DNA of 11,764 nt from an uncultured Rhodocyclaceae bacterium (GCA_900549295.1 URNG01000101.1:1-11764), one strand, 5' to 3'; positions 1 through 6,412 are shown, numbered from the stretch's first letter. The notes: generated from the sequence alone by a model not told the origin. Translations and numbers: made by a program.

Positions 1-595
1 TTTCCGGCAGGTCGTCGGCCAGCGCCGGGTCGATCTGCGGCGGCAGCACGCAGGGCGGATTCTGCGCCGCGATGGCGGCGGCGATCTGTTCCGGCGAGCG
101 TTCCCGGTGCGCGATCTGCCAGAACTGGTGGATCAACTGCGCATCCGCCAGCGCCCGGTGCCGCGCCGCCGCTCGCAGGCCGTGGCGCTCGATCAGCGCA
201 TCCAGGCTGTGCCGCTGGTGTTCCGGGTAGAGCGCGCGCGACAGCTTCACCGTGCACAGCGCCGGCCCCTTGAAATGCACGCCGGCGCGCTTGAATTCAT
301 GCTTCAGAAAACCATGATCGAAACGCGCGTTGTGCGCCACGAACAGCCGCCCCTGCAAGCGCCGCAGGGTTTCATCGGCCACCGCCGCGAACGGCGGCGC
401 GCTGGCCACCATGCGGTTGCTGATGCCGGTGAGATTTTCGATGAAGGGCGCAATCGGCACGCCGGGATTGACCAACTGCTGCCATTCCGCCACTGCCCCG
501 TCGGCATCCACAGTGACGATGCCGATTTCCGTGATGCGGTCGGCGGACGAGGTGGCTCCGGTGGTTTCCAGATCGACGAAGGCAAGCGGCTGCAT
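1..595 (-). CDS. DEDDh 3'-5' exonuclease, DnaQ/epsilon-like (3' end outside window)
   Basis: The visible 198 residues form an RNase T/DnaQ-fold exonuclease domain that removes nucleotides from DNA 3' ends. All DEDDh metal-site residues are present: D8 and E10 in VDLETTG (Exo I), D93 in AHNARFDHGFL (Exo II), and H146 with D151 in RHRALAD (Exo III). The ATG at 595 puts the first motif at the usual distance from the N terminus. There is no Shine-Dalgarno sequence; the mRNA just upstream of the start is purely pyrimidine for 28 nt. The frame is open at the edge, ending LPPQIDPALADDLPE. In betaproteobacterial relatives I recall that phrase leading into a GIY-YIG (UvrC/Cho-like) nuclease domain, so this is probably the front half of an exonuclease/GIY-YIG fusion rather than a bare proofreading subunit; that part is inference. 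It lies downstream of btuB on the same strand but behind a terminator, so it is probably transcribed separately. Confidence 0.88.
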   Translation of the reverse strand, partial: MQPLAFVDLETTGATSSADRITEIGIVTVDADGAVAEWQQLVNPGVPIAPFIENLTGISNRMVASAPPFAAVADETLRRLQGRLFVAHNARFDHGFLKHEFKRAGVHFKGPALCTVKLSRALYPEHQRHSLDALIERHGLRAAARHRALADAQLIHQFWQIAHRERSPEQIAAAIAAQNPPCVLPPQIDPALADDLPE

Positions 596-623
596 GGGGG
601 GAGGGAGGAAGGGGAAAGGGGGA
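596..623 (+). other. Pure purine tract with G-quadruplex potential at the exonuclease start
   Basis: Every base from 596 to 623 on the plus strand is A or G. G runs lie at 596-601, 603-605, 611-614 and 618-622, separated by 1, 5 and 3 bases, which fits the G3+N1-7 quadruplex pattern. A further G-rich block follows at 639-649. The tract abuts the start codon of the minus-strand exonuclease, so the mRNA carries the C-rich complement and the template DNA strand is G-rich. Folding is not shown by the sequence alone. Confidence 0.55.
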
Positions 624-666
624 TTGTGGCGTAAAAGTGGGGGGAGGGGAACGGTAACGATATGGC

Positions 667-700
667 AAGAAAAAACCCGGCGCGCGCTGCGGCCGGGTTT
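667..700 (-). terminator. Rho-independent terminator after btuB
   Basis: Read on the minus strand, a perfect 9-bp stem (AAACCCGGC at 700-692 with GCCGGGTTT at 681-673) encloses a 10-nt loop. It is followed directly by a T-rich tail (positions 675-667, six Ts in a row, then CTT). It begins 23 nt past the btuB stop codon and separates btuB from the exonuclease gene. In the plus direction the stem is followed by only three Ts, so it works mainly on the minus strand. Confidence 0.9.
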
Positions 701-722
701 CTAGGTGGTGCAAAAAGCGTGG

Positions 723-2696
723 TCAGAAGCGGTATTCGGCGCTCACGTAAGCGTTGCGGCGATCTTCCGGGTAGGCGTTGAAGGAGGTGAATGTGCCGTT
801 GGTGATGCCGTAAGAATAGAACTTCTTGTCCAGCAGATTGTTCACACCGGCCGCAAAACGCCAGTGCTTCAGATCGTGGCTCAGCTTCAGATCGACCACC
901 GTGTAGTTCGGCATCTTGCGGAAGCGGTTGGCCTGGTCGTTGTCGTAGCGCTGGTTGCCGACATAGGTGGCGCTCAGGCCGAGGCGGCTGGCGGGCAGGA
1001 ATTCCCAGCCGAGATTCAGGCTGAAACGGTTTTTCGGTACCAGCGGAACGTCGTTGCCAGAGACGTCGACGCCACCGTAGCTGCCTTTACGGAAGCGGGC
1101 CTGGGTGCGCGTGTAGCGGGCGGAAACGTCGAGCGTGTCGGTGAGCCAGGTACGGCCTTCGAGTTCGAGGCCGCGATGGCGGGTTGGTTCGAGGTTAATG
1201 TTGGAGAAGGTCAGCGCGTTGTAGTGGATTTCATTGGTGATATCCATCTCGAACAGGCTCAGGCGCATGTCGCTGCGCTGACCGCGCCAGTTGGCGCCGA
1301 TTTCCCGGTCGTGCGAACGCTGGGGTTTGAGTGCCGAAGCGCAGGGAGCGGACCAGCAGCGGTTCTCGTCGATGTTGCCTACCCGGAAGCTGCGTCCAAT
1401 GCGGCCATAGGCGCTGAAACCGGCGGACAGATCCTGCTGCACGGCGATTTCGTAGGCGGACAGATGATCGGTTTCCTTGCTGCTGTTCGGCCCGGCCAGG
1501 GTTTCGCGCTGGGTTTGCTGGACGCGCTCCTTGCGCCCGCCGATGCTCAGGCGGGTGCCTGTGGCAGTGAAGTAGGCATCGTTGCGCAGGTAGACGGCGC
1601 GGTTTTTCTGCTTACCTTCTTGGTCGAGTGGAGTCATCCAGCCGGTGGCGGCGGTGTCGTTCTCATACGACCAGCGGCTCCAGTCGGCACCGACCGTCAA
1701 CTGGTTGTCGATTCGTGCGAAGGATGTCGACCACAACAGGCGCGGGGAGACCGTGGTTACATCGACGTCGGTCTTGGCGCGCGTGCTGCCCCAGGCCGAA
1801 TCGTTGAACATGTCGGCCTTCTTGTGGCGATCGCTGATGTCCAGCGCCAGCGTGATTTCGCCGAGACGCTTCTCGCCACGCAAGGTGAGCAGGCGGCTGT
1901 CGGTGCTCATATGGTCGAAGGGGGTGTTGGCGCCGCGCCGGTCGGTTTTCAGCAGCGCTTCGCTGCGTGCGCCGGGCAGGCGGGTGTTCTGGCTGTCGAC
2001 GTTGAAACCGAGGGCGACGAAACCTTCCTTGTTGCCGAAACGCAATTCGCCGCTGCCGGTATTCTGTTCGGCTTCGTTGTTGTCGCGGTAATTGTCGGTC
2101 TTGTAATGCTGGGCGTTCAGGCGCAGCCCCCACATTTCGCCGCCGGCGCGCACGCCGCCGCGCACTTCGCGCAGATCGTGGCTGCCGATGCGGGTGGAGA
2201 CGTTGCCGGAAAGGGGCGCGTTGATCGTCGAGCGGGTGATGATGTTGATGGTGCCGCCGGTTGCGCCGCCGCCGTAGAGGACAGCACCCGAGCCGCGCAG
2301 GATCTCGATGCGCTCGATGGAGTCCAGCGGAATCGACGAAATACGGGCCGACACGAGTTCGTTCTCGGAGATGCGCTGGCCGTCGACCAGCATCAGGGTG
2401 TTCTGATCCCCGGTCACGCCGAAGCCGCGCAGATCCAGCGGGCTGTCCGGGATACCGAGCAGGTTCATCCGGGTATGCACGCCGCCGATCTTGTTGAGCA
2501 CTTCGCCAAGGGTAGTCGCCGCGCTGTTGCGGATTTCTTCGGCGGTGATGACCTGAGCGGCGATCGGCCGGGCCTGCGCCGCCGTTTCAAAACGGGTTGC
2601 GGTGACGACGACCGGCTCGAGGCTGTTCTGCGCGTGCAGGCTGCCGGCGAAAAGCGGCAGCAGAAGAGCTGCCGCAGGGCGGAGGCGGAGTTGCAT
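723..2696 (-). CDS. btuB: TonB-dependent vitamin B12 outer-membrane receptor
   Basis: This 657-residue protein is an outer-membrane, TonB-gated beta-barrel that takes up corrinoids. The N terminus has a signal peptide (RLRP, then ALLLPLFAGS) with likely cleavage after LHA at residue 22. The TonB box EPVVVTA (27-33) follows at once. The plug domain has the expected LMLVDGQRI and IERIEILRGSGAVLYGGGATGGTINI-type signature (quoted in part), then a long barrel ending in the aromatic-terminated strand YVSAEYRF. Its own ATG at 2696 is preceded by AAAGGA with about 8 nt spacing. The frame stays open for 84 more codons, but those translate the riboswitch and leader, so the longer start is rejected. 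Assignment to BtuB rather than a siderophore receptor rests mainly on the cobalamin riboswitch in its leader, supported by the TonB box resembling that of E. coli BtuB. Length is close to the family norm. A terminator follows. Expression should fall when B12 is plentiful. Confidence 0.9.
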   Translation of the reverse strand: MQLRLRPAAALLLPLFAGSLHAQNSLEPVVVTATRFETAAQARPIAAQVITAEEIRNSAATTLGEVLNKIGGVHTRMNLLGIPDSPLDLRGFGVTGDQNTLMLVDGQRISENELVSARISSIPLDSIERIEILRGSGAVLYGGGATGGTINIITRSTINAPLSGNVSTRIGSHDLREVRGGVRAGGEMWGLRLNAQHYKTDNYRDNNEAEQNTGSGELRFGNKEGFVALGFNVDSQNTRLPGARSEALLKTDRRGANTPFDHMSTDSRLLTLRGEKRLGEITLALDISDRHKKADMFNDSAWGSTRAKTDVDVTTVSPRLLWSTSFARIDNQLTVGADWSRWSYENDTAATGWMTPLDQEGKQKNRAVYLRNDAYFTATGTRLSIGGRKERVQQTQRETLAGPNSSKETDHLSAYEIAVQQDLSAGFSAYGRIGRSFRVGNIDENRCWSAPCASALKPQRSHDREIGANWRGQRSDMRLSLFEMDITNEIHYNALTFSNINLEPTRHRGLELEGRTWLTDTLDVSARYTRTQARFRKGSYGGVDVSGNDVPLVPKNRFSLNLGWEFLPASRLGLSATYVGNQRYDNDQANRFRKMPNYTVVDLKLSHDLKHWRFAAGVNNLLDKKFYSYGITNGTFTSFNAYPEDRRNAYVSAEYRF

Positions 2697-2702
2697 GATG
2701 GA

Positions 2703-2765
2703 TTCCTTTTCCCCGGCGCGCGTCCCCGCGCGTCGGTTGCGTTGAAAAATGCGCGGAGAAAGGAA
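2703..2765 (-). promoter_or_regulatory. Candidate riboswitch expression platform: anti-SD plus GNRA hairpin
   Basis: Between the riboswitch and btuB, the mRNA contains TTCCTTT (2765-2759), which pairs perfectly over 7 nt with the Shine-Dalgarno stretch AAAGGAA (2709-2703). Between them sits a hairpin of CGCGCG (2732-2727), a GGGA loop of GNRA type (2726-2723) and CGCGCG (2722-2717), extended by CCG/CGG past one A-C mismatch (2736-2734 with 2715-2713). There is no terminator-like T-run here, which suggests control at translation initiation. The pairings are seen in the sequence; the regulatory role is inference. Confidence 0.45.
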
Positions 2766-2809
2766 GGAGGCAGGAGCCGCCAGCGCCGCTTCCCCGCAGC
2801 ACGATGGAT

Positions 2810-2983
2810 GGTCGTTCGAGGCCGGTCTCCGGGCTGACAAGTCTTGGCGTATCGCCTTCCCAGGTGGAACACCCAGTGGCTGATGGATACGCCCGCACTT
2901 GATTACCGTTGCGGGGGCAGCAGCGGGATTGCCCGTGAGGGGGCGCACCGCTTTCCCGTTTCACCGTGGTCGAAGCTACGACC
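2810..2983 (-). promoter_or_regulatory. Cobalamin (AdoCbl-type) riboswitch
   Basis: The minus-strand RNA contains the conserved cobalamin-riboswitch blocks in order: GGTGAAACGGGAA (from 2965) and CGGTG, then AATCCCGC (2930-2923), the core GCCCCCGCAACGGTAA (2918-2903), AGCCACTGG, GGGAAGGCG, and the B12 box AGCCCGGAGACCGGCC (2835-2820). The ends can close as a P1 helix: GGTCGT and TCG from 2983-2971 pair with CGAACGACC at 2818-2810. It sits 113 nt upstream of the btuB ATG, the usual arrangement for repressing B12 uptake when the coenzyme is bound. The exact ends are my estimate. Confidence 0.95.
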
Positions 2984-3005
2984 GACGGCACCTGGAACGG
3001 GCTGG

Positions 3006-3011
3006 ATTGTA
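3006..3011 (-). promoter_or_regulatory. Probable -10 element of the btuB promoter
   Basis: TACAAT on the minus strand matches the sigma-70 -10 consensus at five of six positions. It would start transcription near 2999, about 15 nt before the riboswitch P1 helix. No good -35 hexamer is found 16-18 bp upstream, so the promoter may be weak or activator-assisted. Confidence 0.5.
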
Positions 3012-3079
3012 GCGGATCGGGGTGTGTTTGCCGCGTATCCGGGCAGGCACGCGGTAGATCGATGTGCGCAAAAACCACA

Positions 3080-3116
3080 CACAGGCTTGTCCCCAGGAAC
3101 TGTGGATAAGCCTGTG
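3080..3116. other. DnaA box inside a 9-bp inverted repeat
   Basis: TGTGGATAA at 3101-3109 is a perfect DnaA box (TTATCCACA on the minus strand). A degenerate partner TTGTCCCCA (two differences) lies in the opposite orientation at 3087-3095. The pair is framed by the inverted repeat CACAGGCTT-type arm 3080-3088 (written here by resemblance; the conserved core is ACAGGCTT at 3081-3088) and AAGCCTGT at 3108-3115. It lies roughly 70-100 bp upstream of the btuB promoter. No AT-rich unwinding element or further perfect boxes are seen, so this is not a recognisable origin. Confidence 0.5.
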
Positions 3117-3169
3117 CACACCCCCTTGGCAGCGGGTGTAAGTTACTGCCAGAAAACGATTTTCACGGG

Positions 3170-3188
3170 CTGCCTGTTTTTCAGGCAG
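3170..3188. repeat. Perfect 7-bp hairpin overlapping a stop codon
   Basis: CTGCCTG (3170-3176) and CAGGCAG (3182-3188) form a perfect stem around a TTTTT loop (AAAAA in the minus-strand RNA). One arm covers the last codons of the 129-aa minus-strand gene, whose TGA is at 3183-3181. No T-tract follows in either direction, so it is not a standard terminator; it could protect the mRNA 3' end or assist Rho-dependent ending. Confidence 0.4.
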
Positions 3189-3570
3189 TTGCTCCGTCCA
3201 CTGCATCCGCCGCGTCGAGCAGGCGCTCGCATTCCTGCAGCAATTGCCGGGCGAATTCGGAATCGTAGCGGGGGTCGAGCGCTTCCATCATTTCGTGCGC
3301 CGCGTACAGCCCCGCCTCGCGGGAGAGGCTGGCTACCAGGCGGCGGGCCAGTTGGTCGGCCAGTTCAGCGAGTTGCAGCCGCCGTTTTTCCGCCAGCGCC
3401 GTACCCCGCCGCTGTTGCCAGTCGCCCATCGCCCGCACCAGTTGACCGATGCTCAGCCAGTTGCCGTGTTCGTACCAGGCATTCAAGTGTTGCGCGGTGC
3501 CGGCAAAAATCAGGGCAATCGCCACACCGCGCGGCGAGGGAGGGGGCGAGGGGGGCGGCGAAAAGGGCAT
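3181..3570 (-). CDS. Hypothetical protein, 129 aa
   Basis: I do not recognise this protein. From the ATG at 3570 it begins with a Pro/Ser run (PFSPPPSPPPSPRG, residues 2-15), then a short hydrophobic patch (VAIALIFAG). A charged, probably helical region rich in Arg, Glu, Ala and Leu follows (WLSIGQLVRAMGDWQQRRG, then AEKRRLQLAELADQLARRL). The C terminus is acidic. No catalytic motif is visible. Start choice is uncertain: a GTG at 3612 adds 14 residues and a GTG at 3525 would remove the Pro/Ser run. The ATG has GGAG about 10 nt upstream and is preferred. It follows sixA on the same strand after 87 nt, so the two may be cotranscribed. The Pro/Ser run is encoded by a GC-rich near-repeat that could vary in length between strains. 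The helical half looks like a soluble intracellular domain, but that is only an impression. Confidence 0.6.
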   Translation of the reverse strand: MPFSPPPSPPPSPRGVAIALIFAGTAQHLNAWYEHGNWLSIGQLVRAMGDWQQRRGTALAEKRRLQLAELADQLARRLVASLSREAGLYAAHEMMEALDPRYDSEFARQLLQECERLLDAADAVDGATA

Positions 3571-3657
3571 TCCTGGATCGCTCCGACAAGATGGCCGGCG
3601 ATTCTCGCACACTGGGCGGGCGCAGTCTGCCGGGCAGTCAGGCCGGCCTGCGGCGGC

Positions 3658-4119
3658 CTACTTGCCGCGCATGAAATCGGGCGAAATGACAGTACGCAGC
3701 ACGGTCTGCGGTTCGCCTTCGCGGACGCGCCGTGTCAGCCACCAGAGCGAGCCTTTTTTGATCGACCAGTCCGATTCCTGCCCCGCCAGAAGAAGCGAGG
3801 CCAGGTGGCCCAGTCCGGGTTGGTGGCCGACCAGCAGTACCGAGCCGCGTGCCGGTGGCCAGCCGATGGCGGCGAGCAGGTCCGGCGTGCCGTTTTCCGG
3901 GCCGATGCTTGCCATGACCTGAAACGGCAGGCCAAGCGCTTCTGCCGTCTGGCAGGTGCGTACCGTCGGACTGGCGATGACGCGCAGCTGGCGCGGCAGA
4001 TGCTGCGATAGCCAGGCAGCCACGCTTGCGGCCTGTTTCTTGCCGCGCTCGGTCAGCGGGCGGGCAAAATCGTCCGGGCCCTCTTCTGCTTCGGCGTGGC
4101 GCCACAACAATACATCCAT
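3658..4119 (-). CDS. sixA: Phosphohistidine phosphatase SixA
   Basis: This 153-residue protein has the length and motifs of SixA, a histidine-phosphatase (phosphoglycerate-mutase fold) enzyme that removes phosphate from histidine residues of phosphotransfer proteins in the cytoplasm. The N-terminal WRHAEAE motif gives the nucleophile H8 with R7. R54 in SPTVRTCQTAE is the second phosphate-binding arginine, and H99 in LLVGHQPGLGHL is the second catalytic histidine. The ATG at 4119 has AGGAG 7 nt upstream and puts the RHG-type motif right at the N terminus, as in the family. It is divergent from the zinc-ribbon nuclease gene (224 nt between starts) and upstream of the 129-aa hypothetical gene. 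The substrate cannot be told from the sequence; in E. coli it acts on ArcB and the nitrogen phosphotransferase system. A few small relatives act on other phosphate esters, but the size and motif spacing favour SixA. Confidence 0.9.
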   Translation of the reverse strand: MDVLLWRHAEAEEGPDDFARPLTERGKKQAASVAAWLSQHLPRQLRVIASPTVRTCQTAEALGLPFQVMASIGPENGTPDLLAAIGWPPARGSVLLVGHQPGLGHLASLLLAGQESDWSIKKGSLWWLTRRVREGEPQTVLRTVISPDFMRGK

Positions 4120-4191
4120 GTCTTGCTCCTGAAGAAGGCCGGCATGCTAGCAGGCCTTCATTACCGGCATGTTGCAGGGGCTTCTGTGTCC

Positions 4192-4221
4192 ATTGTGAGT
4201 TCTGATTTGTAATCTGGGCAA
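4192..4221 (-). promoter_or_regulatory. Possible sixA promoter
   Basis: On the minus strand TTGCCC (4221-4216) and CACAAT (4197-4192) are separated by 18 bp and each match the sigma-70 consensus at four of six positions. Transcription would start near 4185, giving a leader of about 65 nt to sixA. It is the best candidate in the 224-bp divergent region, but a weak one. Confidence 0.3.
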
Positions 4222-4285
4222 AAAGGCCGCTGCCAGAACCTCAATCTTGAGCCTGGAGTCAGGTGTGCAATGACGGATGAAACCG

Positions 4286-4314
4286 TTTTGCCCGCCCTAG
4301 CGTCCTTGTATACT
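4286..4314 (+). promoter_or_regulatory. Possible promoter of the nuclease-patatin-MFS genes
   Basis: TATACT at 4309-4314 matches the -10 consensus at five of six positions. The region 17 bp upstream (TTTTGC, 4286-4291) is a poor -35; TTGCCC at 4288-4293 is better but only 15 bp away. Transcription would start near 4321, leaving a short leader of about 23 nt that is pyrimidine-rich and lacks a Shine-Dalgarno sequence. Confidence 0.4.
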
Positions 4315-4343
4315 GACTGTCTGCTCATTCCACTTCTTCTCTC

Positions 4344-5336
4344 ATGGCTATCTTTCGTTGCAACAAATGCGGTTTGCTTGCCGAGCAAGCCGACGATCAG
4401 GCCGGGCAAAGCTGTGCCTGCTCCCGCTGTGGTGCGAATGGCGCGATTTATCCCACCTTGTTTTTCATCGAAAAACTGCTGGATCGCTATTTCGCCGCCC
4501 TGAAGGAAAACATGCAGTTGAAGGGCGCGGCGGGGGAATCGTTTGCGCCGTCGGCGGTAGCGGGTGAGGAAAAAATCGACGCCATCGATCTGGCGAATAC
4601 CGATTTCCTCGCCAGCGATCAGCAGCACGGCCCCATCTACGACTGGTTCCATAAAAAACAGATCAAGGCGGCGGCCAATCTGCGCAGCGTCGATACCAGC
4701 GGATTTTTCGACGAGGTGGCCGAGGCCATCGGGGCCAATCTGCCGGTTCTGGAAGAGGTGGTGGAACGCATCCGCTGGTCGCAGCAGAAGGAATATGCCG
4801 GCACCACGATTGCCCTGGAGAAAAAATCGCCGGAAGAAGCCAGGGCGATTTCCGAGTTCTGCCAGCAACTCTACGATTTCTCCTTCGTCGCCAAGTGTTT
4901 CCACAACAAGAAACCGGAAAACAGCGTCCGCCTGATCCTGCAAACGGCTCCGGCCATCCGCAATTTCTTCAACGGCGAGTGGCTGGAATGGCATGCCCTG
5001 ATGAGCGCCCTGCGCCATGCCAAGGAGCGCAAGCGCCGCTTTTCCTGCGCGCGCGGCCTGAAACTGACGCTTGCCAATGGCGACAACCACGAACTGGACG
5101 TGTTCATGCTCATCGACGGCACGACGCCGGTTTGCATCGAGTGCAAGAGCGGCGAATTCCGGCAGGACATCGACCGCTACCTGGCCTTGAAAAAACGCCT
5201 GGGCATGGATCGCAAGCAGTTCATCATGTGCATCGCCGGCCTGGAGGACGAAAAGACCCGCGCCTTCTCGGCCATGTACGACTTGAGTTTCACCAACGAA
5301 CGCGGGCTGTCGCAGCAGTTGGCCAGCCTGTTCTGA
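4344..5336 (+). CDS. Zinc-ribbon protein with Card1/DUF1887-like PD-(D/E)XK nuclease domain
   Basis: A 330-residue protein in three parts. Residues 1-33 form a zinc ribbon with C6xxC9 and C26xxC29 (C24 nearby). Residues about 34-200 are charged and probably helical, with no motif I know. Residues about 200-330 look like the nuclease domain of the DUF1887/Card1 (Can2) family: a GEWLEWHAL segment, then D252 in NHELDV and E266-C-K268 in VCIECKSG, the D-x13-ExK metal site of PD-(D/E)XK nucleases, followed by a helix starting RQDIDRYLALKKRLG. Card1-type enzymes cut single-stranded RNA or DNA after sensing cyclic oligoadenylates through a CARF domain; no CARF domain is apparent here. The ATG at 4344 has no Shine-Dalgarno sequence but begins the zinc ribbon exactly. 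The patatin gene follows after 38 nt. Fold and catalytic residues are well supported; substrate and role are unknown. Housekeeping repair or RNA handling is as possible as defence. Confidence 0.75.
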   Translation: MAIFRCNKCGLLAEQADDQAGQSCACSRCGANGAIYPTLFFIEKLLDRYFAALKENMQLKGAAGESFAPSAVAGEEKIDAIDLANTDFLASDQQHGPIYDWFHKKQIKAAANLRSVDTSGFFDEVAEAIGANLPVLEEVVERIRWSQQKEYAGTTIALEKKSPEEARAISEFCQQLYDFSFVAKCFHNKKPENSVRLILQTAPAIRNFFNGEWLEWHALMSALRHAKERKRRFSCARGLKLTLANGDNHELDVFMLIDGTTPVCIECKSGEFRQDIDRYLALKKRLGMDRKQFIMCIAGLEDEKTRAFSAMYDLSFTNERGLSQQLASLF

Positions 5337-5374
5337 GCCGCAGACGCGGGTTTTGCCCGCCGGAGAACGCAAAC

Positions 5375-6412
5375 ATGTCCGCCACGACCGACATCAATCT
5401 CGCCCTGCAAGGCGGCGGCGCGCACGGGGCCTTTACCTGGGGCGTGCTGGATGCGCTGCTCGAGGACGGGCGTTTTGCCTTCGAGGGCGTCAGCGGGGCG
5501 AGCGCCGGGGCGATGAATGCGGCCTGTCTGGCGCATGGCCTCTTGCAAGGCGGGCCGGAGGGCGCGCGCCGGGCGCTGGCCGATTTCTGGCTGGCGGTGG
5601 CCGACGCCGCGCCGCCGAGCTTCGCCGTCGGGCCGGCGCTCAACATGGCGCCGGCCATGAAAATGATGCTGCAATGGACGAGCCACCTGACGCCCGAGCA
5701 GATCAACCCGTTCGACTTGAATCCCCTGCGCGACGTGATCGAGGCGCAGATCGATTTTGCCGGCCTGCGCGAGCATAGCCCGGTCAAGCTGTTCATCGCC
5801 GCGACGCACGCCAATTCGGGCAAGCTGCGGCTGTTCCGCGACAGCGAACTGACCGCCGACATGCTGCTCGCCTCGGCCTGCCTGCCGACTTTGCACCGCA
5901 CCATCCACATCGCCGGGGAACCGTACTGGGATGGCGGCTACAGCGCCAATCCGGCGGTTTTTCCGCTGGTGTATCACTGCCGCTCTGCCGACATTCTGCT
6001 GGTGCTGCTGACGCCCCTGCATTTCAGCGAAACGCCCGAAGGGGCCAAGGAAATCCGCGCCCGTCTGAACGAGCTGGCCTTCAATTCGACCTTCCTGCGC
6101 GAGATGCGCATGTTCGCCCACCTGCGCGACCAGATCGGCAGCGTGCCGTTGCCGGACTCGCTGTTCGCCTCGCTGCTCGACCGCCTGCCGCTGGCCCGTC
6201 TGGAACGCCGTCTGGCCGGCCTGCGCTTTCACGCGATCAGCGCCGACAGCGTGCTCGGCGAACTGCCGAGCGACAGCAAGCTCAACGTCAACCGCGAATT
6301 CTTCCTCGAACTGCACGCCGTCGGTCGTGCCGCTGCCCGCCGCTGGCTGGCGGCGCATGGCGATGCGCCCGGCCGGCAGCCGACGCTCGATCTGGGCAAG
6401 CTGTTCTACTGA
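5375..6412 (+). CDS. Patatin-like phospholipase family protein
   Basis: This 345-residue protein carries the full patatin catalytic set, pointing to a serine lipid acyl hydrolase. The oxyanion loop is GGGAHG (13-18), with His where many relatives have Arg or Lys. The nucleophile is S43 in GASAG, and the catalytic Asp is D186 in WDGGYSANP, giving the Ser-Asp dyad. There is no signal peptide, membrane helix or autotransporter domain, so it is likely cytoplasmic or peripheral at the inner membrane, like the RssA/YchK group. The ATG at 5375 has GGAGA about 9 nt upstream and lies just ahead of the first motif; an upstream extension in the same frame would overlap the nuclease gene and is rejected. 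It sits 38 nt after the nuclease gene and 24 nt before the MFS gene, so the three are probably cotranscribed. The substrate is unknown; relatives of this style often occur beside polyhydroxybutyrate or fatty-acid genes, but none are visible here. Confidence 0.9.
   Translation: MSATTDINLALQGGGAHGAFTWGVLDALLEDGRFAFEGVSGASAGAMNAACLAHGLLQGGPEGARRALADFWLAVADAAPPSFAVGPALNMAPAMKMMLQWTSHLTPEQINPFDLNPLRDVIEAQIDFAGLREHSPVKLFIAATHANSGKLRLFRDSELTADMLLASACLPTLHRTIHIAGEPYWDGGYSANPAVFPLVYHCRSADILLVLLTPLHFSETPEGAKEIRARLNELAFNSTFLREMRMFAHLRDQIGSVPLPDSLFASLLDRLPLARLERRLAGLRFHAISADSVLGELPSDSKLNVNREFFLELHAVGRAAARRWLAAHGDAPGRQPTLDLGKLFY

Noticed and set aside
705..2837. A 710-codon open frame on the plus strand opposite btuB
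   Set aside because: It is the antisense shadow of a strong TonB-receptor gene in high-GC DNA. The product is an Ala/Gly/Val-rich string without domains and overlaps the riboswitch side of the leader.
2697..2948. An 84-residue N-terminal extension of BtuB
   Set aside because: It translates the leader and riboswitch; the signal peptide and Shine-Dalgarno sequence fix the start at 2696.
3060..3125. Replication origin
   Set aside because: Only one perfect DnaA box plus degenerate ones, no AT-rich unwinding region and no dnaA/dnaN/parAB genes nearby.
3170..3188. Intrinsic terminator of the 129-aa gene
   Set aside because: The stem overlaps the stop codon and no T-tract follows on either strand; the Ts are in the loop.
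4161..5372. A 403-codon minus-strand frame opposite the zinc-ribbon nuclease gene
   Set aside because: The plus-strand frame has cysteine pairs and nuclease motifs in order, whereas this frame has none and would collide with the sixA leader.
4344..6412. CBASS or similar cyclic-nucleotide defence operon (nuclease plus patatin)
   Set aside because: No cyclase, CARF, SAVED or Cap-type accessory gene is visible, and the patatin resembles the ordinary RssA type. Kept only as a low-probability idea under the gene-set finding.
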